DNA of 64,000 bases from Atherix ibis (taxonomy: Eukaryota; Arthropoda; Insecta; Diptera; Athericidae), in assembly GCA_958298945.1 (NCBI GenBank), contig OY282606.1, positions 56,309,920 through 56,373,919 on the forward strand, written 5' to 3'. The notes beneath the pieces were generated by a model that saw only the letters and a list, made by a program, of their open reading frames with translations, searched no databases and was not told the DNA's origin. Positions 1-11,009 of this stretch are shown piece by piece. The position numbers and the translations under genes were made by a program. The first letter of the stretch is position 1; each line of letters starts with the position of its first letter.

Positions 1-407
1 AGAAAAACGCCCCCATCTGAAGAAGAAAAAAATCCTCTTGCATCAGGACAATGCGCGTGTGCATACCTGCGCTGTTTCCATGGCCAAAATTGTGGAATTG
101 AGAATGGAATTGTTGCAGCATCGCGCTTATTCACCAGATTTGGCTCCGAGTGACTATTTTCTTTTCCTCAATCTGAAGAAATGGCTTGGCGGACGACGGT
201 TCACTTCCAACGAGGACGTCATTGCTCAAACGGATGAGTATTTTGCAGAACTTATGAAATCCTATTTTTTGGACGGGATAAAAATTTTTTAAAAATGGTT
301 GGAAAAGTGTATAGAACTAAAAGGAGATTATGTTGAAAAATAAAAAAATTGTTTTTTAAAAAACAGTTTTTTCCATCTTTTTCTAAGGACTTATTGAACG
401 ACCCTCG
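1..407 (+). pseudogene. mariner family A copy 1, 3' part of transposase plus right terminal repeat
   Basis: The sequence enters the window inside a mariner transposase and reads through the second and third catalytic aspartates: HQDN near 41-52 and a YSPDLAPSDY motif near 127-156, with 34 residues between the two Asp residues (DD34D class). The reading frame stops at 290-292 in a T/A-run (IKIF then stop), where sister copies at 45414 and 49675 continue to a GDYVEK-type end, so this copy is frame-damaged. The right terminal inverted repeat ends in gaacgaccctcg at 407, followed by the TA target dinucleotide (408-409). Its left half lies outside the window. Confidence 0.9.
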
Positions 408-409
408 TA

Positions 410-2541
410 TCTTTGTCTTTTATGTCTAAGAATGCTTTTACAACTCGTTCAATTACGAGTAAAATTATTGTGCACTCAAACTTAAAAATCATCCTTTAAA
501 ATGCTAATGAGAGTAGTTTAATATATATAGTTTGATCAATATTAGCAATTAAATACATGAAGTATAAATAACTCCATTTGTATACCAGTAAATCCAAAAA
601 CAAGTAATAATTTTAGCACAAGTAATAGAAGACAACTTACAGAATACTTCGTTCTAGGTAATTATGTTTAATAGCTAATTGTATTAAAGATAACTGACAT
701 GCAATCATGCTTTTTGTTCTATTGTTTTCTTTTCAATTTGCAATTATTTAAGTTTGAAAAATTCGTAGGGGATAAGGAAGGAAAATGGGCTTTAGGCAAC
801 GAATTAAATTGAGAGAGGCCTCTACGTGGAAATGTGGCGACAAAGAGCAATCTGTTCGACATAAAATTGCTAAAAGTGGCTATCAAATTGCCAGCAGACT
901 TAATTTAATTAAAATTCGATTGTGCAATAAAAAGAGCTTTAAGTCTTTCAACGACGCCAATTTGATTCAGTTCATTTCTTTGGGGTTTGAATTGTACCAC
1001 CAAAGTATGTTGTATGCAATAACATAAAAGGACGATAATAAAACAGAAGATAAATTGATGAAATATCCTATTTAATTGGATGGTTTTGCCAACAGTCTAT
1101 ACTGTATATATGTCCACATTTTATTCATTTCCGGTTTTACCTTTCATTGCTCACGTTATTAATAAAAGGCTACAAAAAAAGTTAACCGAGTCCAAATAAA
1201 GCAGATAAAGAAAAAAAGTCTCGTTCATTGCAATAATATAATTATATCCCTGTATAATTTTATGTACGAAATATTCCATATTTTGAAAAGAGGATGTTTT
1301 TAAATTTGGACGGTAATTTTTCACCAATTTATGAATTTAAATATAGTCAATTTAAGCAAACAGGATGTAGAGAAAGTTTATTTATAATGCTTTTAAGAAA
1401 TGCACAAAATGCCTATAGCCATTATAGTATATATGATCATTTTTATCCTCCAACTAGAGGATAAATGTACTCCTTAACTTAGGATTCACACTTTTTATAA
1501 CTACGTTACTGGCATCTGTGATTCGAAATATAATTTTGAGATGCGTAATCATAAATTAAAGGAATTCGAAAATATCTCAGGAGTAAGTTGGCTAATTTTT
1601 GTGTATATTAGCAGAAATGGCACATATATCGTATTTTTTTCAGAGCATGGAAGCATATTTTTATTGAGAAACCATTCGGTAGAGATGCTGACTCCTTAAA
1701 AGTGCTTAGTGATCATTTGTCATCGCTGCTCCACTAGGAATAGATATTCCGTTTAGATCACCACTTGAGCAAAGAGATTGTCGAATTTTTTAAGATCTTT
1801 ATCTAAGATATTATGCAATATTATTTATTGGAAATACTATTGTTAGTTGCAATGGAGAAGCCGGTATACTAACATCCAGATAATATTCGTAATGATAAAG
1901 TCAAAGTTTTGAAGCCCATTAAGTCATTGGATCTATCAGACATCATACCTGGATAAGATGTTGGCAATCTGAATAGTATAGATGACTAATAAATAACCTA
2001 TTTTGATGATACTCGATATGTCGTGGCTGTTCTAAAAATTAGCTATAAACGCTGGGAGAGCGTTACATTGATATGTGTAGGTAACATATGATGGCAATGC
2101 CTAAGTTTGTATATTGTGTCAAGAAATGTTTGCCGACATTTTTGCTATGAACTAATATACCAGAAATCACAAAGCCTTCTATCTACCAAACGCATATACG
2201 AGCATCTAGTTCTCGATGTCTTTTGTGGTTTATAGATGTAATTTATTCTGTTCAGACCAAAAGAGGCTAATTGAAAATGTGAAAAGAACAATTTGAAGTA
2301 CAAATAGAATCCAACTAACAAACTTTAAACAAAGTTTTTGAATATATTGCAGCCAAATATATTGCTACATCAAATGAGGTTGGTTCACTGTTATATCTTC
2401 CCCTAGCCCAAATTGTCGACACACTGTTTGGTTTGTACACCTTGTCATAACAAACTAAAAAACTGAAAATAACAGTGGGGAAACAAATCCTTCCTATAAT
2501 TAATTGAAGGGAGCGAGATTAAATCCCTTCATTCAGCCGAC
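410..2541. other. AT-rich intergenic DNA, no gene recognised
   Basis: No open frame here shows a recognisable motif. An 80-codon frame at 785-1027 (+) has no family signature, no splice context and no homolog inside the window, and is treated as chance. There is no clear transposon end. Confidence 0.5.
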
Positions 2542-2598
2542 ATTTATATTACAAATACATCAAAATGAGTTCGCTTTGGATGTATTTGTAACATAAAT
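2542..2598. repeat. short hairpin, 20-bp arms
   Basis: Arms 2542-2561 and 2579-2598 are inverted copies with one mismatch around a 17-nt loop. It lies 3 bp from the larger hairpin at 2602-2713, giving two consecutive fold-backs of unrelated sequence. There is no terminator or RNA-gene context. Confidence 0.85.
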
Positions 2599-2601
2599 TT
2601 C

Positions 2602-2713
2602 CATATCAAAAATATCGCCCATAAAAACATTGACGTCCACCTATTCATTTTTTTTGACGTCTACCAATGAAAAGGTGGACGTCAATGTTTTTATGGGTGA
2701 TATTTTTCATATG
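2602..2713. repeat. long near-perfect hairpin, 48-bp arms
   Basis: Left arm 2602-2649 and right arm 2666-2713 are inverted copies over 48 bp with about four mismatches, separated by only 16 nt. The loop itself contains ttgacgtcta, a partial third copy of the arm core ttgacgtcca. No TA or longer target duplication is obvious at the edges, so a classical MITE is not demonstrated. The high arm identity implies recent formation or repeated homogenisation. Confidence 0.85.
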
Positions 2714-5449
2714 CAATTTTTTTTTTAAATATTGGAACATTTTATATGTTATTACTTAACGATCTACGGTTAATATTATAAAGTACGCGTTTAATATTAC
2801 TGGATAATAATAATAATAATATGTTACTGAAGAGTAATCAGACGTCGTTGTCCTGGAATCCGTTGTTTTTTATGTACTCTTTTTTGACTTATTCTGAAAC
2901 ATTCGCAACCTTCATAATTCTAATGCGGTCACCAAAATTACACTCGAAAAGTCGCGTCTTTCTTTTAATTGTAGAATCCTTTATATTTTCTTTGTCAATT
3001 ATGACTAAGCTCTTTCGTCTTTGCGGCAGTATATTGGTCCTATCAGTCTATCATCCCAAGGATAGCGTATGGCTAAGTGGAGGCGAGAGTATATAGACAT
3101 GCATTCATGTAATTCACTTTAAGTTCATACATTTCTATGATGCATAGTATCTTCGCTTCAATACTATGCAATTATTAGTATAGAATTAGAGTGTAAATTT
3201 AAATGCAGGAGGGGTGCTGCGGTATTGCTAAAGTACTCTCCATGTGGCAGACCCGCGTACTCTGTTGGTGCTAATTGTAAGTAACTTTGTTCCACATGAG
3301 GTAATTAGTTGGTATCAGGGAATTAGACAGCCTCAAGAGTGTATTTATAGCCCTTGCTCTGATTTGTGGTATTGGCCCCCTAGTAGGAGCATCGGTTATC
3401 AAAACAACTAGGCAGAGCCTCATTCAACTAGTTATGAAAGGTGAGATTGCAACATTTCCGGAAGACTAGTGAGAGTATTATCAATTGGCTCCAATAGGAT
3501 TACTATAAAATTTTTGATTAATATTGGTAATATTACATGCAGCTTTAGAATCGGTTAAAATCGCCATCCTATTTGATACGACACATTTTAACTAACAAAA
3601 TAGCCAATAATATCTTTTTTAATACAATTGTAGTTGCAGATAAAAAAACAAACTGATTTTTCGTAAGTCATCGATTCTTTACGCAATCTAAAATTTTCTT
3701 TCATAGTTTGCACTAATTTTTTAAGCTTGTTAAAAATTTTTTTACGAGCTTGCTAAATAACCGAACGTATAAAGTATCTTTTGGCTCATGGTTCAGAATT
3801 TTGTCACAGTTGCCTAGTTTTTTGTATTAGTTGAGAAAATGTTAAAAACTGCATAAACTTTTAGGTCCTTTAAACGTTTAATTGATTGATAACATAATAC
3901 TTTTATAGCTTATTCTTAGTCAGACTCAATTTATATCGGATTCATGTTTTGCAATTCATCAGCTGCCTATATTGGAAGATTATTCTAATTTCTGGGGTCT
4001 CAAGCGAAGAGGTATCTTATGCTGGTCTGTACAATAACTGGCCATCTCAGTTCATGTCAAAAAGTTACACGATCAATGAAATTATCCCAAGCTTCCTTAA
4101 GCTATATTCCTGAAAAATACTGTATTTTCTGAATAACTCCCTTACTTCGTTTTAGACTATTCCCGCTCACGAATTGACTAGTAACGCAAAAATATGAACT
4201 ATTGTTTAGAATATTATTTACTATAATACAATACTTCTTAAGTTTAATATAGGATGTTCCAGTGGCGTTGAACAATTCAAATTCTCTTGAAGTTTGTAAT
4301 ATTCGAAATATAAGATATGCTTGTATTATCTACTATTACAGGGATTAATAGTAATGGTACACAAAGGGGAAATTTTTTTCAAGAACGTCATCTTCTATTG
4401 TAATATGCATTTTTGACTGCATAATTTATAATAAAAAAAAACCATATTTGATGTTCAACAATCATTAAATGGTTCAAAAAATATTTACTATTGTAAACGA
4501 ATAACTGCTCCGTTTGATGCAGTTTTGGGAAGGTGAAATAATGTGACCGTACATTTTCCAAACGTGACAACTAGTAACCTTTAATGAGTCTCGCATGCCT
4601 TATAGAACAATTAAGAGATGACACACTTTCAGAAATTTGGTCATAAGAACATATCGAATGCATGCATAAAGTGCTTATGAAATGGCAATAAAATTTTAGT
4701 TTTATCGGTTTTTTTCCGATGTCCGATAATTTTAACTAGTTATCAATATTCACTTTAATTCTTTTGATAATTATTCCCATATTTTCTCACTAATCATAAT
4801 TGCTGCTTCATCCGTTAATTGTTGGATAATTCAAAGTGTTGGATCTATTTTGGATAGATGCGTTATATATTGTTACAATTTTACATAGATTTAATGTATA
4901 GAGTAAAAGATATTTATTTAAAATTTTCATAATTTAACTATTTTTTATTTCACGAATAGATAATAAGTGTTTGTTTGTTTAGAAATTGTTATTTCTACAA
5001 TCTAACTTTATCCATAGATCACTGAAATAGCGTTTCTCGTTACGCTTTTCCAATTTATTCGCTGATCGCTCTATTAAAACCGGACTTCAACGAGTCATTT
5101 TCAAATCGCTGTTCTAAAATCACTCACTGGTGAAAATTCATATTCCTCCAACTTTATGGAAGACTCTTGAACTCTTTGGAACCGCTCTTCTAAAATAATC
5201 TATAACGTTCTAATAATATGTATGTGTATGTTGAAGAGTATAGGATAAAATACACTGTCGTGTAATGGGCTTCTGCTTGTAATTATAGTATCAGCCATCA
5301 TATCCCTTTAAAATTCAAATTCTATGTGACCAAAAATCATTCAATTAATAAATGTTGGTGAAATCCGACACATAAAATTTAATCTTTCATTTACTAATGT
5401 AAAAATGATTATAACATATACATGTTAAGTATCAATAAATATTATAGTA
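2714..5449. other. intergenic DNA with a less AT-rich island, no gene recognised
   Basis: A (taa)n microsatellite lies near 2804-2820. The segment 3190-3480 is noticeably richer in G+C than its surroundings and looks like a transposon remnant, but neither strand gives a protein motif I can name. A 91-codon frame at 2821-3096 (+) and a 60-codon frame at 4388-4570 (-) have no recognisable content. From 3500 to 5449 I see only AT-rich DNA. Confidence 0.45.
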
Positions 5450-6740
5450 TTGGGTTGTTCGGAACGTAATCTCGTTTTTTCCCAACAGAGGACTTATATT
5501 TTTTGTATTTTTTTACAACCAACTTCACACTTAAGCCGCATAGTCATATATATTTTGACAGCTGACATAGCAAGGCCTGCTTGTGAAAAAATTTCGATTG
5601 AATCTGCAAAGTAGTTTTTGGTTGATACCCTTTTAAATATGGAAAGTGAAAAACAGCATTTTCGGCACATTTTACTTTTTTACTACAGAAAAGATAAAAA
5701 TGCTGTTCAAGCAAGAAAAAAATTATCCGATGTGTATGGTGAAGATATGTTATGTTAAGTAACCGCCAGTGCCAAAACTGGTTTGCAAAATGTCGATCCG
5801 GAAATTTTGATTTCGAAGATGCACCACGTTTTGGGAGGCCGGTTGAAGCTGATAAAGACACAATAAAGGCATTAATTAATGCAAACCGGAAAATGATAAC
5901 TCGTCAGATCGCTGAGAGATTAAATTTATCAAATGGTCCATGATCAATGGTCCATGAATGGTCCACGATCATTTGAAACGGCTAGGTTTAATCTCAAAGC
6001 TCGACATATGGGTTCCTCATCTTCTTACGGAAAAAAATTTGTGCCGTCACATTGACTTTTGTGATTTGCTTCTCAAACGCCAAGAAAATTACCCTATTTT
6101 TTAAGCGTATCATCACTGGGGACGAAAAGATCCTGGAGTAGAAAAGATGAACCTGCTCAAAGCACTTCGAAAGCCAATATTTAATAAAAAAGGTTATGCT
6201 ATCTGTTTGGTGGGATTTCAAAGGAATCGTTTATTTTCAGCTTCTACCGAGCAACACAATAATCAATTCTGAAGTGTACTACTCGTATCATCAGTTGGAT
6301 AAAATGAATGATTCACTTAAAGTAAAAAGGACAGAATTGATCAATAGGAAAGGTATAGTGTTCCAACAGGATAATGCGAAACCACATACAAGTTTGACTA
6401 CTCGGCAAAAGCTTTTAGAGCTTAGATGAGGTATATTGCCACACTCACCATACGCTCCAGACCTAGCACCTTCCGATTATCATTTGTTCTGGTATCTACA
6501 TAATTTTTTAAATGGTAAAACATTTAGTTCAAATGAGGAGGTCAAAAAACACTTCGATCAGTTTTTGCCAGCAAAGAACAAAAATTTTATGAGCGAGGAA
6601 TCATGCTACTGCTAGAAAGATGGCAAAGGGTATTAGATCAGACTGGATAATATTTAATTGAATAAAATATTAATTCATTATATGAAAATCGTCTTTCATT
6701 TTTATAAAAAAAAAACAAAATTACTTTTCGAACAACCCAA
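5450..6740 (+). mobile_element. mariner family C copy 1, full-length but defective
   Basis: The element is bounded by TA dinucleotides at 5448-5449 and 6741-6742 and by inverted ends reading ttgggttgttcggaa at the left and the complement ending aacaacccaa at the right. The length, about 1.29 kb, is typical for mariner. It encloses one damaged transposase frame on the same strand. Copies of this family also occur at 12630-15019 and 40117-41351, which allows lesions to be read by direct comparison. Confidence 0.93.
5639..6665 (+). pseudogene. mariner family C transposase, disrupted
   Basis: The frame starts at the ATG 5639-5641, matching the start of the family C copy at 40275. It shows an N-terminal helix-turn-helix region (FRHILLFYYRKDKNAVQ, then QCQNWFAK) and a second paired-like part (TRQIAERLNLSN). 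Next come an IVYFQLLPSNT beta segment, QQDNAKPHT with the second Asp, and a degraded YAPDLAPSDYH with the third Asp. Frame breaks occur near 5745, 5937-5960 (a short repeat of tggtccatga), 6000-6200 and 6426 (TGA in place of the Gly codon of LELGWD). The C terminus has a TAA replacing Gln in the GQYLIE end. Not functional. Confidence 0.9.
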
Positions 6741-6742
6741 TA

Positions 6743-7640
6743 GTTTTAAATGAAATGCCATACTGAAATAAGCAGGACAGCCGAGTTAATCTAATTTTTT
6801 TCTTGTTATTTTAAGATATATAATTTTTCAAAAGTAAACATAGAATATTTTCATTCTTTAAAAGGAGGAACATTTTGATTAAAGCACATTTAACATATAA
6901 TTTAGTATTAATCTTTCTTAATAACAAATTAAATACTGAATTCTTATCAGAAGGAAATTCCAATTTTATGATATAAATTTAATAGAGAAACTAATAAAAT
7001 AAGGGACATTTTTTTTCTTTTATATTATCATAAATTTACTACAATAAATTAACTTAATATTTTCAATAAATAAGCGTAGTTATATTCTCATTCACAGGAA
7101 CTATAAATAGCAATGACATAATATTGGAAATTCTAGATAAACTTGTAATTAAGTTAAAAATAATTTGGCAAATCAATCGATACGACGAATAAATACCTCA
7201 ATAGTAATATCAATCATAATAATATGTATGTATTTGCCACTAATAGATTCACTTAATAAGTATTATTTAGCTTCATCAAACTTATGCTGACATTTTACTT
7301 TACTATAACAGATTCTTATAAATAATATTACTATGGGAAATTTTTATGAATTCAGCAAAAGGCTGCGCTTTTATAATGAAATTTTTTGTTGATAGAAAAT
7401 AATAACTTACAGAAAAAAGTAATTTAAACTTAATAACTGCAATTTATGTTAAAGTTAAACATAATGTTGAAATAATAATAGTAAGTATTATTAACTCTTT
7501 GCAAGAGTATTTATAACACATCCCTTATTATTATAAATGTGAAATTTAGAACTTTAAGAACTATAAAAGCTAATCCTTCTTAATAGTGCAACAAATGTAA
7601 TTGAATAGCTATAAATAACAAATAATTTTATTTGCGATGA
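6743..7640. other. AT-rich intergenic DNA, nothing recognised
   Basis: This is a very AT-rich stretch with no frame above about 60 codons that shows a motif, and no repeat ends. It separates a mariner from a LINE fragment. Confidence 0.5.
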
Positions 7641-7654
7641 ATATTATTCGAAGA

Positions 7655-7855
7655 GAATTTGGATACAAGGAGAAGTAAAGCCCTATTTGATAATGAAGTC
7701 TTGGGGCTCAACAGGCTATGGTGGGTGGTACTATTAATCCGTATGACTGAGGCAGATTATGTCCAGAAAGTCAACACTGGATACATTTACGTTGTCTTAG
7801 AAGACAGAATTGGTTTTTACTTTAATGAAGTGATAGGGTATTTAGGGGTTATTTA
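7655..7855 (+). pseudogene. C-terminal scrap of a non-LTR retrotransposon
   Basis: A 65-codon frame contains LNRLWWVVLLIRM followed by a KVNTGYIY block. This matches the pattern LNRLQWSGHLIRI ... KVYSGCIYG in the better preserved LINE at 23560-24880, a post-RT region of many LINEs. It is short and degraded, and assignment rests on that internal comparison. Confidence 0.6.
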
Positions 7856-8235
7856 ATTCAGCAAGGTCAGCCCAACTATTAGTTTTCTCGCTGGTGGTGA
7901 AGATCATATATAAATATGTCCGGTCGAGACTTCTGCGGACATATATTTGTAAACAATTAAGTGAGAAATACCTCCTTCTTAGTTTTTCCTCTTTACTTAA
8001 TTGACACATAGAATAATTTAGATAGTAGAGCTATACTTGGATATCATAAGCGACGTTTCAAAAATGAAGAACTTTGACAAAAGAAATTTTAAGTGGATTA
8101 AATTTATCGTTTTGAACACAGAGAGTATTGTTCAGACTTATGTCCTTTATATCTCCAATGCATGTGATAGATCCTATTTCATGATCGAAGTCCTACTGCT
8201 TCAAACAATATTTTCGAATAGCTTCTGTTGTTAAA

Positions 8236-8580
8236 TTCTCTGAGATGTTCCCTATCCTCGTAGGTATTCCTCAGGGTGGCATCTTGGTCATCTTTTATCT
8301 AATACGAGTATTTAATGTATGATTTTCCTTCTAACTACAACAGTTTTATAGGTATCCTATTATATAACACACACTAAAGATACTACCATTACCTCCTATA
8401 TAAATCCCAAATATTGCCTCCTATTATTTAAAAAACTGTCTTGCTTCCCTTTTGAATTGGTTCAAAAAGAATAGAATAAAATTAAACCAACAGAAAAGTT
8501 TTCATGCTACTTTTACTCTTCGCCGAAGACTATCCCTTTCCATATACATTAATGACAAAATTGTTCCATAAAATGAGTTT
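8236..8580 (+). pseudogene. Jockey-like non-LTR retrotransposon RT fragment
   Basis: Broken frames read VGIPQGG at about 8260-8278, the RT motif PQG, and then NWFKKNRIKLNQQKSFHATF followed by RRRLSLSIYIN at about 8455-8565. The latter is the region after the catalytic YADD motif of Jockey-type RTs. The YADD segment itself is frame-shattered. It abuts the inverted LINE at 8590-9785. Confidence 0.6.
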
Positions 8581-8589
8581 ATGCAATCT

Positions 8590-9785
8590 TGTTGTTGGGA
8601 ATCGCGAAGTAATTCTTGGTTATATGGCATTCGTGTAGAATATGGATAATAGTGAAATGGGTTCCATAGGATTGGTATAAGGGACGATTGGTATTGCCAA
8701 AAAGGAAGTTATGAGTAAGAGAAGTATGTCCAATCTGGATTCTGAGAAGCTTCCGCGCCCAGATTGCGATATGTGTGTTGAATAGACTGGTTTATTAGTG
8801 ATTATCCAATGAGTCGACAAAAATGGTCGCTATTGGTCTAGTCATTGTGTCTACGGATGGCTAATGGTGTTAGTTGCCATTCTGTTAGTAGGCGAGGCAG
8901 ATTGGGAATAACTGTGATCACTAGTAGACGGAGTATTTCTCCAGCCAACTTGTTAGCACTTTCAGTACCCACAATTCTCACATGCTCTGGCACCAATTGT
9001 AACTCGACACTCCTATTGCTAAGTAGGCTATGACGAATTGCGCTAAGTACTGGGTCACACGATGGGCCACAAATGGCTTTAAGGGCGGCAAGGCTGTCGC
9101 TAAAAAAAATAACGCTCCGTTGGCTGGGGATATTGGTCTCAATTTCAATTCCCGTTTTGATGGCGCTCAGCTCCCCGTAATATGGAGCTGCCCTATAAGG
9201 GAAGATTTTACAACATACTGCGTGGATGCCGCAGCCAAAAAGTTTGACGACCGAAAATGATGGAGCATCGCTGTCAGCGGCGGAATCCGCGAATTACAGT
9301 CGATGATCTTTTAATCCGTCCAACTGTTCAAGGAAAAGTTTCCTATATAAAGTTTCCTATAAGTTTCCCATACGAGCCTTCTTAAACCTGTGACGAGAAG
9401 CAGTCATTTTCAACTTTGCTCCCAACCACGGTTTTCAATCTGAGTGTGGTGGGAAGTTTTCAAGGTAGGATAATAATTAGAATAGCAATGATGAATTCCT
9501 TTTTGAACTGGTGGAGATGATAATGTTTTTGATGAAAGTATGGAGGGGTAAAATAAGTTTATCCAAGCTTTTTAATATATGTTTTTGTAAAATAAATTTA
9601 GCCGAGCTTTTTGAAGATAAAAAAAGATAGGTTTTCGACCAGTTTCTATCAGTATGGATGTGCTCCATTAATGCCGTACTTTTTTTAATGAGTTTTAATT
9701 TCTGTGCAATCGGATTTTGTTTATTTGTTATCAGTTTTTTAGATGCAGAAATTATTCCATCTTCTATTATCAAAAATATAGATTT
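8590..9785 (-). mobile_element. LINE family L copy 1, 5' and 3' truncated, inverted
   Basis: Read on the minus strand this follows the same order of blocks as the plus-strand copy at 59400-61547. First comes the post-RT block (TDRNWSKTYLFLSS, FIKNIIIS) at 9780-9480. Next is the RNase H-like region near 9300-9030, and then the SESRLDILLLLITSF block near 8760-8680. The 3' terminal part of roughly 280 bp that ends in the (acaa)n tail in the other copies is missing. All frames are broken. Inserted against, or fused to, a Jockey-like fragment of opposite orientation. Confidence 0.8.
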
Positions 9786-10005
9786 TTTGGACTTTTTAGA
9801 TATAATATTTATTACTCTGTTGATTTATCGCTGACATTTTTAAAAACCCACAGTCCTCCAAAATATATACAGACTTGTATACAATATATCATTCTAATAT
9901 AAAGTTTGGATGAATTAAGGTGCAATGAAATGATAATAGCTATGAATACAATATGGTATATCCGTCCAGCTTACTGGGTATAGTTGTAATACTCATAAGA
10001 ATATA
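9786..10005. other. AT-rich spacer
   Basis: Nothing is recognised between the LINE remnant and the TA target dinucleotide of the mariner that starts at 10006. Confidence 0.5.
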
Positions 10006-10889
10006 CGAGGTCTGTTCAAAAAGTATTGCGAATTTTGCGTTTCTTCAAAAATTATTTATTTATTCATGAATATCTATTTTGTCCCCTTCAAAGTAATCCC
10101 CACTAGATAATATACACTTGTGCCTACGTTTTTTCCAATCCTCGAAACACTTCAAAAAATCATTTTTTGTGATCTTGTTCAGCTCCTCCTTCGATGCCGT
10201 CTTTATCTCCTCAATCGTAGCGTAGCGTCATCCTTTCATGGGACTCTTCAGTTTCGGGAACAAGAAAAAGTCATAGGGGGCCAGATCTGGGGAATACGGT
10301 TGCTTCGGCATTATTAGTGTGTTGTTTTTGGCCAAAAATGGAAAAAGCCAATTTTTGTTCTTCCACAAATCCGGACGTTTTTGCCAGATTGCTTGCAGGT
10401 AATATTCCTGATTGACCGTTCTACCCTGTTAAAAGAACTCATGATGCACCACGCCCCTGCAATCGAAGAAAATTGTAAGCAAACCTTCACATTCGACCGA
10501 ACTTGGCGCGCTTTTTTCGGTCTTGGCTCGTGTAGCAGCTTCCATTGAAATGATTGAGCTTTGATTTCCACATCATAACCATAAACCCATGATTCGTCAC
10601 CAGTTATGACACTCTGGAGCAAATTTTAGTCGTCGCGGACAGAGTCCAACAGCTCCTTACCAATGTTAATGCGATGCTGTTTTTGGTCGAAATTGAGCAA
10701 AAATCGAAGACGAGCCAAAATATGTGCAAGCAAAGCAACTGTCAAAAATTAACTGAACATTCAAAGTGGCCGAACTTGTCGGCATAAGTGAGAAACATGA
10801 GTACCAACATAACGCCAGAAAAAATCGAAAATCGAATATACGTAACCCGCGGAAATTAAAAATTCGCGATACTTTTTGAACAGACCTCG
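10006..10889 (-). mobile_element. mariner family F (irritans-like) copy 1, internally deleted
   Basis: Terminal repeats cgaggtctgttcaaaaagta (left) and its complement (right) are flanked by TA on both sides (10004-10005, 10890-10891). At 884 bp it is about 390 bp shorter than the sister copy at 25071-26341. The retained minus-strand frame (10622-10314) begins at the first catalytic motif TGDESWVYGYD and then runs PRPKKARQVRSNVKV. After that it shifts frame in the beta-sheet region, so the second and third Asp segments are read in other frames. The N-terminal DNA-binding half is deleted around 10740. The protein family is recognised from TGDESWVYGYD and FLFPKLK-type motifs typical of irritans mariners. 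Confidence 0.9.
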
Positions 10890-11009
10890 TAAAATAAATA
10901 AATGTGGAAAATTAAATAAACTAACAAACGTTTATATAATACAATGTTAATATTTTATTTAAAATTTTTGCTCAAATTGCATAGCATTTAATTAGCATAA
11001 ACTATTTTT

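Noticed and set aside
785..1027. 80-codon plus-strand frame
   Set aside because: No motif, no splice context and no internal homolog; frames of this size are expected in AT-rich DNA of this length.
2542..2713. Hairpins as transcription terminators or a CRISPR-like array
   Set aside because: This is eukaryotic DNA, the arms are unrelated in sequence between sites, and there are no regularly spaced repeats with spacers.
2821..3096. 91-codon plus-strand frame with hydrophobic stretches
   Set aside because: No start context, no family motif, and the next sequence shows no gene structure; probably a shadow of decayed repeat DNA.
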